64,000 nt of DNA from Streptomyces fradiae (GTDB taxonomy: Bacteria; Actinomycetota; Actinomycetes; Streptomycetales; Streptomycetaceae), in NCBI RefSeq assembly GCF_041270065.1, contig NZ_CP065958.1, positions 930,001-994,000 of the forward strand, in the 5' to 3' direction. Position 1 is the first letter of the stretch. Each line of letters starts with the position of its first letter. Below the pieces are notes generated by a model. That model was not told where the DNA came from. It ran no database searches and worked only from the letters and a program-made list of their open reading frames with translations. Position numbers and translations under genes: made by a program. Positions 43,956 to 52,421 of this stretch are shown here, one piece after another.

Positions 43956-45455
43956 ATGAGTCACGAGATCACCCCACCCGCCACCGATCCCCGGCGCGAG
44001 ACGCTCGTCGTCTTCGCGCTGAGCCTCGCCGCCATGGTCGTGTCGATGATGCAGACCCTGCCGGTCCCGATCCTCGGCCTCATCCGTGCCGACCTTGGCA
44101 CCTCGGCCGCGAACGTGAGCTGGGTGACCACCGCCACCCTGCTCTCCGCCGCCGTCTTCACCCCGCTGCTCGGCCGCTTCGGCGACCAGCACGGCAAGAA
44201 GCCCACCCTGGTCGCCGTCCTCGGCGTCATGGTCGCCGGCTCCGTCGTCGCCGCCCTGGCGACCTCGCTCCCCCTGCTGGTCCTCGGCCGCGTCCTCCAG
44301 GGCGCCGCCACAGCGATCTTCCCGCTGGCCCTGTCCGTGCTGCGCGAGGAGGTCCGCCCGCAGAAACTGCCCGGTGCGATGTCCCTGGTCAGCGGCACCC
44401 TGGCCTTCGGCAGCGGCCTCGCGCTCGTCGCCACCGGACTGCTCACCTCCGGCACCGACGCCGACTACCGCAGCGCCTTCTGGATGGCCACCGGCTTCGC
44501 CGCGATCGCCCTGCTCGCGGTCGTGTTCCTGGTCCCCGCGACCCGCCACAAGACCGGCGGACGCACCGACTTCCTCGGCGCCCTCACCCTCGGCTCCACC
44601 CTGCTGCTGCTCCTGTTGCCGATCTCGCAGGGCCACGAGTGGGGCTGGACCTCCGGCCGCGTCCTCGGCAGCTTCGCCGGCGCGGCCGTCATGACCGCCG
44701 TCTGGGTCCTCACCGAGCTCAAGGTCCGCGAGCCCCTCGTCGACATGCGGATGTTCGTGCACCGGCCGGTACTCATGGCCAACCTGGCCGGCCTGCTCGT
44801 CGGCTTCGGCATGTTCGCGAACTTCCTGGGCGTCTCGTACCTGGTCCAGATGCCCGAGGCCCTCACCGGCTACGGCTTCGGCGCGTCCATCCTGCGCGCC
44901 TCCGTCGAGTTCCTGCTGCCCGGCGCGATCGTCTCCCTGCTCGCCTCGCCGATCGGCGGCCGGCTCGTCCGCCACCGCGGCCCGCGCACGGCGCTGGCCC
45001 TGGCCGCCGCCCTCGGCGCCGTGGGCTTCGGCTGGCTCGCCCTCGACCACGGCCACACCGCCTCGGTGATCGGCGCGGGCGTGATCGTCGGCGCGGCCGT
45101 CAGCTTCGGTTACGCGGCGATGCCCGCCGTCATCATGTCGAGCGTCCCGCACCACCAGAGCGGCATCGCCAACGGCATCAACTCCATCTCCCGCTCCACC
45201 GGCAGCGCGATCGGCAGCGCCGTGGTCACCACGATCCTGGCCTCGCAGACGATCGAGCACCTGCCCGCAGGCGTCCCGGCCCTGCCCGCGGAGTCCGGCT
45301 TCACCCTCACCTTCGGGATCGGCGCCGCCGCCTTCGCACTCGTCGCGGTCATCGCCCGCCTCGGCCTGCAGGCCGGCCAGGCGCCCCGTACCCAGCGGGT
45401 GAGCGCACCGGCCGCCGCGAAGGAAGCCGAGAAGGCGACGGCAGCCGCGGCATGA
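43956..45455 (+). CDS. MFS multidrug exporter, DHA2 (14-helix) type
   Basis: 499-aa drug:H+ antiporter-like protein. VSWVTTATLLSAAVFTPLLGRFGDQHGKKP (in pieces) contains motif A, and LVLGRVLQGAATAIFPLALSVLREE (in part) contains the motif B Arg and motif C-like Gly/Pro. About 14 membrane helices are predicted. It probably extrudes lipophilic or antibiotic compounds. Its promoter region carries three 21-bp palindromic repeats, indicating tight repression and induction. A terminator follows immediately. Confidence 0.9.
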   Translation: MSHEITPPATDPRRETLVVFALSLAAMVVSMMQTLPVPILGLIRADLGTSAANVSWVTTATLLSAAVFTPLLGRFGDQHGKKPTLVAVLGVMVAGSVVAALATSLPLLVLGRVLQGAATAIFPLALSVLREEVRPQKLPGAMSLVSGTLAFGSGLALVATGLLTSGTDADYRSAFWMATGFAAIALLAVVFLVPATRHKTGGRTDFLGALTLGSTLLLLLLPISQGHEWGWTSGRVLGSFAGAAVMTAVWVLTELKVREPLVDMRMFVHRPVLMANLAGLLVGFGMFANFLGVSYLVQMPEALTGYGFGASILRASVEFLLPGAIVSLLASPIGGRLVRHRGPRTALALAAALGAVGFGWLALDHGHTASVIGAGVIVGAAVSFGYAAMPAVIMSSVPHHQSGIANGINSISRSTGSAIGSAVVTTILASQTIEHLPAGVPALPAESGFTLTFGIGAAAFALVAVIARLGLQAGQAPRTQRVSAPAAAKEAEKATAAAA

Positions 45456-45457
45456 CG

Positions 45458-45494
45458 AGAGGGGCGGGCCGTCGAACGACGGGCCCGCCCCTCT
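45458..45494. terminator. Terminator after the MFS exporter
   Basis: Perfect 13-bp stem AGAGGGGCGGGCC / GGCCCGCCCCTCT with an 11-nt loop, starting 3 bp after the stop, followed by a short T-containing tract. Confidence 0.88.
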
Positions 45495-45599
45495 TCCGTA
45501 CCGCCACCGAGGGCCCGACGACCCGGGCCGGATCGCACGGCCCTGGACTGCGGGTTCCGTGGGCGGTATGGACGCGGTAAGGGCGCCGTGGCCAGCCGG

Positions 45600-45605
45600 T
45601 ATGCT
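45600..45605 (+). promoter_or_regulatory. -10 element of a probably leaderless purB promoter
   Basis: TATGCT ends 8 bp before the GTG of purB. Transcription would start at or within a few bases of the start codon, and no ribosome binding site is visible. Confidence 0.45.
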
Positions 45606-45613
45606 CTGGACAC

Positions 45614-47056
45614 GTGACTGCTGTGACTGCGAAGCCCCGCATCCCCAACGTCCTGGCCGGCCGCTACGCCTCCGCGGAGCTCGCCGTCCTCTGGTCCCCC
45701 GAGCAGAAGGTGAAGCTGGAGCGCCGGCTGTGGCTCGCGGTGCTGCGTGCCCAGAAGGACCTCGGGATCGAGGTGCCGGACGCGGCGCTCACCGACTACG
45801 AGCGCGTGATCGACCAGGTCGACCTGGCGTCGATCGCCGAGCGCGAGAAGGTCACCCGGCACGATGTGAAGGCCCGGATCGAGGAGTTCAACGCCCTCGC
45901 CGGCCACGAGCACGTGCACAAGGGCATGACCTCGCGCGACCTCACCGAGAACGTCGAGCAGCTGCAGATCCGGCTCTCCCTGGAGCTGGTGCGGGACCGC
46001 ACGGTCGCCGTCCTCGCGCGCCTCGGCAAGCTGTCCGGTGAGTACGCGGAGCTGGTCATGGCCGGCCGCTCGCACAACGTGGCCGCCCAGGCCACCACCC
46101 TCGGCAAGCGCTTCGCGACCGCCACCGACGAGCTGCTCGTGGCGTACGGGCGCCTGGAGGAACTGCTCGGCCGCTACCCGCTGCGCGGGATCAAGGGCCC
46201 GGTCGGCACCGCGCAGGACATGCTGGACCTGCTCGGCGGCGACGCCGGCAAGCTCGCGGAGCTGGAGCAGCGGATCGCCGGGCACCTCGGCTTCGCGCAC
46301 GCCTTCACCTCGGTCGGCCAGGTCTACCCGCGCTCGCTCGACTACGACGTGGTCACCGCCCTGGTGCAGCTGGCCGCCGCGCCGTCCTCGCTGGCCAAGA
46401 CGATCCGGCTGATGGCGGGCCACGAGCTGGTCACCGAGGGCTTCAAGCCCGGCCAGGTCGGCTCCTCGGCGATGCCGCACAAGATGAACACCCGCTCCTG
46501 CGAGCGCGTCAACGGCCTGATGGTCATCCTGCGCGGCTACGCGTCGATGACCGGCGAGCTGTCCGGCGACCAGTGGAACGAGGGCGACGTGTCCTGCTCG
46601 GTGGTCCGCCGGGTGGCCCTGCCGGACGCGTTCTTCGCGCTCGACGGCCTCCTGGAGACCTTCCTCACCGTGCTCGACGAGTTCGGCGCCTTCCCGGCCG
46701 TCATCGCCCGCGAGCTCGACCGCTACCTGCCCTTCCTGGCCACCACCAAGGTCCTCATGGGCGCGGTCCGCGCCGGTGTCGGCCGCGAGGTCGCCCACGA
46801 GGCCATCAAGGAGAACGCGGTGGCCTCCGCGCTCGCCATGCGCGAGCAGGGCGCCGAGCGCAACGAGCTCCTGGACAAGCTGGCCGCCGACGAGCGGATC
46901 CCGCTGGACCGGGCGCAGCTCGACGTGCTGATGGCCGACAAGCTGTCCTTCACCGGTGCCGCCGCCGACCAGGTCGCCGCCGTGGTGTCCCGGGTCGAGG
47001 AGATCGTCAAGCAGCACCCGGAGGCCGCCGGCTACACCCCCGGGGCGATCCTCTGA
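45614..47056 (+). CDS. purB: Adenylosuccinate lyase
   Basis: 480-aa cytosolic fumarase/aspartase-superfamily enzyme acting twice in purine synthesis (SAICAR to AICAR; adenylosuccinate to AMP). The signature loop GSSAMPHKMNTRSCERV carries the catalytic Ser, and HEHVHKGMTSRDLTEN and GRSHNVAAQATTLGKRFA hold the catalytic His residues (the latter in the AxAxxTTLGKR form). GTG start, probably leaderless. Its stop overlaps the proposed start of the mug gene. Confidence 0.96.
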   Translation: MTAVTAKPRIPNVLAGRYASAELAVLWSPEQKVKLERRLWLAVLRAQKDLGIEVPDAALTDYERVIDQVDLASIAEREKVTRHDVKARIEEFNALAGHEHVHKGMTSRDLTENVEQLQIRLSLELVRDRTVAVLARLGKLSGEYAELVMAGRSHNVAAQATTLGKRFATATDELLVAYGRLEELLGRYPLRGIKGPVGTAQDMLDLLGGDAGKLAELEQRIAGHLGFAHAFTSVGQVYPRSLDYDVVTALVQLAAAPSSLAKTIRLMAGHELVTEGFKPGQVGSSAMPHKMNTRSCERVNGLMVILRGYASMTGELSGDQWNEGDVSCSVVRRVALPDAFFALDGLLETFLTVLDEFGAFPAVIARELDRYLPFLATTKVLMGAVRAGVGREVAHEAIKENAVASALAMREQGAERNELLDKLAADERIPLDRAQLDVLMADKLSFTGAAADQVAAVVSRVEEIVKQHPEAAGYTPGAIL

Positions 47057-47639
47057 CCACCCGGTCCCCCCGGTTCTCCGCCGAGGAGCTTCAGGCCGCC
47101 CGCGACCGCATCGTGCCCGATGTGGCCGCGGGCGGCCTTTCGGTGCTGCTCTGCGGGATCAACCCGGGTCTGATGACGGCGGCGACCGGCCACCACTTCG
47201 CCCGCCCCGGCAACCGGTTCTGGCCGGTGCTGCATCTGTCCGGGTTCACCCCGCGCCGCCTCGCGCCGGCGGAGCAGGGCGAGCTCCTGTCGTACGGCCT
47301 GGGGATCACCAACGTGGTGGCGCGGGCGACGGCGCGGGCCGACGAGCTGACCGCCGAGGAGTACCGGGAGGGCGGCCGGATCCTCACCGAGAAGGTGGCG
47401 CGGCTCGCCCCGCGCTGGCTCGCGGTCGTCGGGGTCACCGCGTACCGCACGGCCTTCGGCGAGAAGCGTGCCGCGATCGGGCCGCAGGAGCGCACGATCG
47501 ACGCCCGGCGGGCTCGACGCGGATCTGGGCGCTGCCCAATCCGAGCGGACTCAACGCGCACTGGACGGCGGAGACGATGGCCGAGGAGTTCGCCCGGCTG
47601 CGGGAGGCGGCGGGCGTGCCGGACCGGCGCGCGGGCTGA
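47053..47639 (+). pseudogene. mug: G/U mismatch-specific DNA glycosylase with a frameshift
   Basis: The first about 150 codons encode a typical Mug/thymine-DNA-glycosylase-like protein (LCGINPGLMTAATGHH, FARPGNRFWP, GITNVVARATARADEL, VVGVTAYRTAFG). Near 47500-47515 the frame is lost: the conserved C-terminal IWALPNPSGLNAHW lies in another frame and ends at 47639. The break falls in GCCCGGCGGGCTCG; removing two bases (for example one C and one G) or adding one restores the family sequence. It could be a true mutation or a sequence error at short homopolymers. The start would be the CTG at 47053, overlapping purB, or GTG at 47113. Confidence 0.8.
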
Positions 47640-47695
47640 CTCCGTACGGCCGGAGGCGGTCGGAGGGACGGCCGTCAGCGGTTCGGCCGCGGCGC

Positions 47696-48133
47696 TCAGG
47701 GCGGGTCGACGGTGGTGACGACGGCGAGGAGCTGGAACGGCAGCTCCTTGTCCCACTGGGAGACCCCGAGGGCGACCCACCGCTCCCCCGCCCGCCACAG
47801 ATGCACGTCGGGTGTGTGGTTGCTGAGGACGCCCCAGGGCTCGGGTATGTGCTCGCCGGACATGCTCCGGTCGAGGACCGACCACAGGCTGAACACCTGC
47901 GGCGGGCCCCAGCGGGCGCCGAGCAGCGTGGAGAGCCCGTCCCGCTCCGCTTCGTACTGCTCCTCGACGGCTAACCGGCGGGTGCCGTCGTCCTCCCAGA
48001 ATTCCTCGCTCGTGGCGAGCGCGACGACGTGGTGGTCCGGGCCGCTGTCGCGGAACCCGGAGCGCTCGGCGCGCGCCGGGAAGGCCCGGCCCACCAGCTC
48101 GTCGACGGCCACGAGATGCTGTGCCCTGTCCAT
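47696..48133 (-). CDS. Hypothetical protein
   Basis: 145-aa soluble protein, rich in Trp (WRAGERWVALGVSQWDKELPFQLLAVV near the end, in part). It resembles actinobacterial conserved hypothetical proteins; no catalytic motif is seen. No signal peptide or membrane helix. It stands alone between the mug gene and a divergent ROK gene. Confidence 0.75.
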   Translation of the reverse strand: MDRAQHLVAVDELVGRAFPARAERSGFRDSGPDHHVVALATSEEFWEDDGTRRLAVEEQYEAERDGLSTLLGARWGPPQVFSLWSVLDRSMSGEHIPEPWGVLSNHTPDVHLWRAGERWVALGVSQWDKELPFQLLAVVTTVDPP

Positions 48134-48285
48134 GGAGCCAGTAAAGCGCGCCCCACTGACAGTTGGCGGCCCGTCAGCCCCCGCCGGGCGGCGGCGCCCG
48201 GACCGGCCCGCGGGCGGCGCTCGCCGGGCCCGGGTCCATTGAGTAACATCCGGCCAAAGAGGCGTACGAGCTGGGAGGACACACG

Positions 48286-49443
48286 GTGGGGCGGCTGACC
48301 GGCGGGGATCCGTCGCTGCTGCGGCGGATCAACTCCGCGGTGGTACTCCATGCGCTGCGGGGCTCCGACGCGCTCACGCTCACGGACCTGACCCGGATCA
48401 CCGGCCTCTCCCGGCCGACGGTCGAGGGGGTGACCGAGGGCCTGATCGGGGGCGGTCTGGTCGTCGAGGCGGCGCCCGAGGAGGGCGAGACCCGGCGCCA
48501 GGGCCGGCCGGCCCGGAGGTTCCGCTTCCGGGCGGAGGCGGGGCATCTGCTCGGCATCGAGATCGGTCCGCACCGGGTCGCGGCGCTGATCTCGGGCCTC
48601 GACGGGCGGATCATCGGCGCCGGTTCGCGCGAGGTGGCGGAGACCGCCCCCGAGGACGAGCGCCTGGACAAGGTGCGGGCCGTGGTGGCGGACGTGCTGC
48701 GCAGGACCGGGGTGCCCCGGTCCAATCTGCGGGCGGTCGGCGTCGGCACTCCGGGGATCGTCGAGGCGGACGGCACGGTCCGGCTCGGCACGGCGCTGCC
48801 CGGCTGGACGGGCCTCGCGCTCGGCGAGCGGCTGCGCCGCTCCTTCCGCTGCCCGGTGATCGTGGAGAACGACGCCAATGCGGCGGCGGTCGCCGAGCAC
48901 TGGAAGGGCGCGGCCACCGACTCCGACGACATCGTGTTCGTGCTCGCGGGGCTGAGCCCGGGCGCCGGTTCGCTGATCGGCGGGCGGCTGCACCGGGGTT
49001 ACGGCGGCGCGGCCGGCGAGATCGGCGCGCTGCACCTGCTGGGGCGGGGCGTCACGCCGGAACACCTGCTGTCCACGACGGACGAGCCGCTGCACCCGCT
49101 GGACGAGCAGGCGGTGGCGGAGGTCTTCACGCTGGCCCGGCAGGGCGACGCGCGGGCCCAGGCGGCGGTGGAGCGGTTCATTCAGCGGCTGGTGCACGAC
49201 GTGGCGGCGCTGGTGCTCGCGCTCGATCCGGAGCTGGTGGTGATCGGCGGCTGGGCGGCCGGTCTGGACGGGGTGCTGCAGCCGCTGCGCGAGGAGCTGG
49301 CCCGGTTCTGCCTGCGGCCGCCGCGGGTGGTGCTCTCGCTGCTCGGCGAGGCGGCGGTGGCCACGGGTGCGCTGCGGCGCGCCCTGGACCATGTGGAGGA
49401 GCAGTTGTTCGCGGTGGACGGCACGGTGGCCGCCCGGCGTTGA
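48286..49443 (+). CDS. ROK-family transcriptional regulator, zinc motif missing
   Basis: 385-aa protein with an N-terminal MarR-like helix-turn-helix (LTDLTRITGLSRPTVEGVTEGL) and a C-terminal sugar-kinase-like ROK domain (VGVGTPGIVEADGTV, VENDANAAAVAEHW with the catalytic-position Asp). The usual ROK zinc motif CxCGxxGC after the GExG segment is absent: GEIGALHLLGRGVTPEHLL has no Cys. It probably binds a sugar or sugar phosphate as effector without kinase function. GGGAGGAC precedes the GTG. Confidence 0.88.
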   Translation: MGRLTGGDPSLLRRINSAVVLHALRGSDALTLTDLTRITGLSRPTVEGVTEGLIGGGLVVEAAPEEGETRRQGRPARRFRFRAEAGHLLGIEIGPHRVAALISGLDGRIIGAGSREVAETAPEDERLDKVRAVVADVLRRTGVPRSNLRAVGVGTPGIVEADGTVRLGTALPGWTGLALGERLRRSFRCPVIVENDANAAAVAEHWKGAATDSDDIVFVLAGLSPGAGSLIGGRLHRGYGGAAGEIGALHLLGRGVTPEHLLSTTDEPLHPLDEQAVAEVFTLARQGDARAQAAVERFIQRLVHDVAALVLALDPELVVIGGWAAGLDGVLQPLREELARFCLRPPRVVLSLLGEAAVATGALRRALDHVEEQLFAVDGTVAARR

Positions 49444-49459
49444 GCGGCTCCGGCACGAG

Positions 49460-49490
49460 GACGGCCCCGGGCGGTGAGCCCGGGGCCGTC
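49460..49490. terminator. Bidirectional terminator between ROK and GntR genes
   Basis: Perfect 12-bp stem GACGGCCCCGGG / CCCGGGGCCGTC with a 7-nt loop, between convergent stops at 49443 and 49511. Confidence 0.9.
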
Positions 49491-49510
49491 GTCGTACGAG
49501 CGAGGCGTCG

Positions 49511-50266
49511 TCAGGAGGCCATGGCCAGGTCGCCGGAGTCGCCGAAGGTGAGGCGGCAGGTGTCGGCGCGGTAGGTGGCCACGGAGACGGCGGCGGTGCG
49601 GCCTCCGGAGAGGTAGCGGGTGGTGACGACGAGGACCGGGGAGCCGGGCAGCCGGTCCAGCTCCTTGGCGTCGTCGGCGCGGGCCGAGCCGAGTTCGACG
49701 GAGCGGTCCTGGCCGTCCAGGGCGAGCTGCCGCAGTTCGCGCAGTACGGCGCGGGCGCGGGCGGGTCCCTCGGGGGCGGCGGCCGGGTCGAGGCCGGGCA
49801 CGGAACCGGCGGGCACGTAGAGGAGTTCGGCGGCGACGGGGGTCCCGTCGGTGACGCGCAGCCGGCGCACGGCGTGCACGGTCTCGCCGGGCTTGGCGTC
49901 GAGGAGGCGCAGGACGGCGGCCGGGGTGGTGTCGGCGGCCGAGTCCACGGCCTGCCAGCTCTCCTCGCCGGCGCCGGGCCAGGCGTGCTGGGTGGTGGAG
50001 ACGTCGACGCCGACGCGCGGCGGGGCGACGGTGGTGCCGACGCCGCGGCGGCGCTGCAGCCGGCCTTCGAGTTCGAGCTGCTCCAGGGCCTGCCGGAGGG
50101 TCGCGCGGGCGACGCCGAAGCGGGCGGCCAGCTCGCGCTCGTTGGGCAGGATCTCGCCGACCGCGAAGTCCGTGTCGAGGGCTTCGCTGATCACGGTCTT
50201 GAGGTGCCAGTACTTCGGCTCCGGTGCTGCTTCGAGCTGCGTGGTCCCCACCCTGATCCTCCGCAC
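49511..50266 (-). CDS. GntR/HutC-type transcriptional regulator
   Basis: 251-aa regulator. The N-terminal winged helix is clear: PNERELAARFGVARATLRQALEQLELEGRLQRRRGVGT (in pieces), followed by a UbiC transcription-regulator-associated (UTRA) effector domain with RRLRVTDGTPVAAELLYVPA, which marks the HutC subfamily (DasR relatives). A dre-like palindrome lies upstream. Sugar phosphates are common ligands of such regulators. Convergent with the ROK gene. Confidence 0.9.
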   Translation of the reverse strand: MRRIRVGTTQLEAAPEPKYWHLKTVISEALDTDFAVGEILPNERELAARFGVARATLRQALEQLELEGRLQRRRGVGTTVAPPRVGVDVSTTQHAWPGAGEESWQAVDSAADTTPAAVLRLLDAKPGETVHAVRRLRVTDGTPVAAELLYVPAGSVPGLDPAAAPEGPARARAVLRELRQLALDGQDRSVELGSARADDAKELDRLPGSPVLVVTTRYLSGGRTAAVSVATYRADTCRLTFGDSGDLAMAS

Positions 50267-50352
50267 ATTCGCCGTGTCCCGCGGCGTTTTCCGCGCCCTT
50301 GTTTATTAAAGGTTCCTGCACTAACTCTGCGACCATAAGGCGCGGCACACCC

Positions 50353-50366
50353 TTGGTCAAGACCAA
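50353..50366. promoter_or_regulatory. dre-like palindrome upstream of the GntR gene
   Basis: TTGGTCAAGACCAA matches the DasR-responsive element core (TGGTCTAGACCA) except for the central AA instead of TA and the outer base. It is 87 bp upstream of the HutC-type regulator start, so it could be its own operator or a DasR site. Confidence 0.55.
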
Positions 50367-50372
50367 TCCTGC

Positions 50373-50402
50373 GTCAGAGGGCCCTGAATGTGACCCTCTG
50401 AC
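50373..50402. terminator. Hairpin between sigma factor and GntR genes
   Basis: Perfect 9-bp inverted repeat GTCAGAGGG / CCCTCTGAC with a 12-nt loop. May be a second terminator or an operator for the GntR gene. Confidence 0.45.
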
Positions 50403-50453
50403 CTAGATCGTTCACAGGACGTTCGCGTGCGCGCGATGCCGGCGCAGCAAAGT

Positions 50454-50488
50454 GCCCCGCCGCGGAACACGAGGTTCCGGGGCGGGGC
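50454..50488. terminator. Terminator after the ECF sigma factor gene
   Basis: 15-bp stem with one mismatch (GCCCCGCCGCGGAAC / GTTCCGGGGCGGGGC) and a 5-nt loop, 42 bp beyond the sigma factor stop on the minus strand. Confidence 0.8.
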
Positions 50489-50530
50489 GGGTCGAGCGGG
50501 GTGGTCGCGCGGGCGGCGGACGGCCGATCC

Positions 50531-51412
50531 TCAGCCGAGGTCGAGGCCCTGGAGCTTGTCCGGATTGCGCATGATGTACAGACAGGCGATCCGGCCGTCC
50601 CTGACCTCGATCTGGAAGATCGCGTCGGTCTTTCCGCCGACGAGGGCGACGAGCGCGGACCGGCCGTTGATCTCCTCGAAGCGGAACTCGTAGGAGTCGC
50701 GCACGCCCTGGGCGACGGCGAGCAGGAAGCGCCCGACCTTGTCGGCGCTCTCGATGATCCGCAGCGGGCCCTTGGTCTTGCCGCCGCTGTCGCCGACCAG
50801 GCGCACGTCGGGCGCGAGCAGGGCGAGCAGTCCCGTCAGGTCGCCGTCGGCGGCCGCGGCGAGGAACCGCTCGGTGAGGTCGCGGCGTTGGGCCGGGTCG
50901 ACGTCGTAGCGCGGGCGGCCCTCGTCGACGTGTCTGCGGGCCCGGCCGGCGAGCTGGCGCACGGCGGCCTCGCTGCGGTCGAGGGCGGTGGCGATCTCGG
51001 CGAAGGGGAAGCCGAAGGCCTCGCGCAGCACGAACACCGCGCGCTCCAGCGGGGAGAGGGACTCCAGGACGACGAGCAGGGCGAGGGAGACGGAGTCGGC
51101 GAGCAGGGCGCGTTCGGCGGTGTCGGGCACGGCGGGCCCGAAGTCGGTGACGATCGGCTCGGGCAGCCAGGGGCCGACGTAGGACTCGCGGCGGGACTGG
51201 ACATGGCGGAGCCGGTCGATGGCGAGCCGGGTGGTGATCCGGACGAGGAAGGCGCGGGGCTCGCGGACCCCGGCGCGGTCGTCGGCGGTCCAGCGGAGCC
51301 AGGCCTCCTGCACCACGTCCTCGGCGTCGGCGGCGCGGCCGAGCATGCGGTAGGCGACGCCGGTGAGCAGCGCGCGGTGCTCCTCGAAGACGTCGGTGGG
51401 GTCGGTGAGCAT
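50531..51412 (-). CDS. ECF41-type RNA polymerase sigma factor with SnoaL-like C-terminal domain
   Basis: About 293-aa sigma factor from ATG 51412 (GTG 51442 adds 10 residues). Region 2 is LLTGVAYRMLGRAADAEDVVQEAWLRW, region 4 is FAEIATALDRSEAAVRQLAGRARRHV. The linker motif WLPEP and the C-terminal domain motifs DSGGK (usual DGGGK/R) and NPDKL identify the ECF41 family, in which a fused NTF2/SnoaL-like domain replaces a separate anti-sigma factor and contacts the core. ECF41 genes commonly sit beside an oxidoreductase or carboxymuconolactone decarboxylase target; here the divergent neighbour is an alpha/beta hydrolase. Confidence 0.92.
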   Translation of the reverse strand: MLTDPTDVFEEHRALLTGVAYRMLGRAADAEDVVQEAWLRWTADDRAGVREPRAFLVRITTRLAIDRLRHVQSRRESYVGPWLPEPIVTDFGPAVPDTAERALLADSVSLALLVVLESLSPLERAVFVLREAFGFPFAEIATALDRSEAAVRQLAGRARRHVDEGRPRYDVDPAQRRDLTERFLAAAADGDLTGLLALLAPDVRLVGDSGGKTKGPLRIIESADKVGRFLLAVAQGVRDSYEFRFEEINGRSALVALVGGKTDAIFQIEVRDGRIACLYIMRNPDKLQGLDLG

Positions 51413-51529
51413 CTCGGTCGGCACGTCCCCATCCCAGCCCACGGCGTCAGCCGTGTCCAGTTCGGTCCGGACCGGTCCGCCCGTACCTCTTGAACTCGAC
51501 TCTACTCACCGGTAATTCTTGCTGACAGG

Positions 51530-51551
51530 GTGTCTCGCAGGTGTCCTGCAG
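51530..51551. repeat. Tandem 11-bp direct repeat upstream of the hydrolase gene
   Basis: GTGTCTCGCAG followed directly by GTGTCCTGCAG. It contains TGTC elements as in ECF41 -35 sequences (TGTCACA) and lies 28 bp upstream of the hydrolase ATG, so it may be the promoter recognised by the divergent sigma factor. Confidence 0.4.
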
Positions 51552-51578
51552 GGCGTGTCGGTACGACAGGGAGCAGCC

Positions 51579-52421
51579 ATGTCCGCACAGATCTCGTTCC
51601 CCGTGAAGTCCGCGGCCGGGCCGCGCACGGTCACCGTGACGTACGAGCGGCGGGGCACGGGCGAACCCCTGCTGCTGCTCCACGGGATCGGCCACCTCTG
51701 GCAGGCCTGGGAGCCGGTCATCGACGTGCTCGCCACCGAGCGGGACGTGATCGCCGTCGACCTCCCGGGCTTCGGCGCCTCCCCGGCACTACCGGCGCCG
51801 CTCGCGTACGACCTGACCACGGTGGTGCCGGTGCTCGACGCCTTCTGCGCCGCGCTCGGGGTGGAACGGCCGCACGTGGCGGGCAATTCGCTCGGCGGGC
51901 TCCTCGCCCTGGAGCTGGGCCGGGAGAAGCTGGTGCGGTCGGTCACCGCGCTCTCCCCCGCCGGCTTCTGGTCGGAGGCCGAGCGCCGCTACGCCTTCAC
52001 CACCCTGCGTGCGATGCGGGGCGCCGCGCGGGCGATGCCGCTGCCGCTGATCGAGCGCCTGTCCCGCAGCGCGGCCGGCCGCACCGTCCTCACCAGCACC
52101 ATCTACGCCCGCCCGGCCCGGCTCTCACCCGAGTCGGCGGTCGCCGAGACGCTGTCCCTGCGCGCGGCCACCGGCTTCGAGCAGACCCTCGCGGCGGGCC
52201 GCTCCGTGCTGTTCCGCGAGGACGTCACCGCGCTGCCCGTGACGATCGCCTGGGGCAGCCGCGACCGGCTGCTGCTTCGCCGCCAGGGCATCCGCGCCAA
52301 GCAGGCCATCCCGGGTGCCCGGCTGATCCGGTTGCCCGGCTGCGGTCATGTGCCGATGAACGACGACCCCGCCCTGGTGGCCCGGGTCATCCTGGACGGC
52401 AGCGCCGCCGCCGCGGCCTGA
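51579..52421 (+). CDS. Alpha/beta-fold hydrolase
   Basis: 280-aa hydrolase of the epoxide-hydrolase/lipase-like group. LLLHGIGHLWQAW has the oxyanion-hole HG, GNSLGG is the nucleophile elbow, WGSRDRLL carries the acid, and GCGHVPMNDDP the catalytic His. GGGAGC precedes the ATG at 51579. Divergent from the ECF41 sigma factor. Its last 297 bp overlap the antisense end of the EamA gene frame. Confidence 0.92.
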   Translation: MSAQISFPVKSAAGPRTVTVTYERRGTGEPLLLLHGIGHLWQAWEPVIDVLATERDVIAVDLPGFGASPALPAPLAYDLTTVVPVLDAFCAALGVERPHVAGNSLGGLLALELGREKLVRSVTALSPAGFWSEAERRYAFTTLRAMRGAARAMPLPLIERLSRSAAGRTVLTSTIYARPARLSPESAVAETLSLRAATGFEQTLAAGRSVLFREDVTALPVTIAWGSRDRLLLRRQGIRAKQAIPGARLIRLPGCGHVPMNDDPALVARVILDGSAAAAA

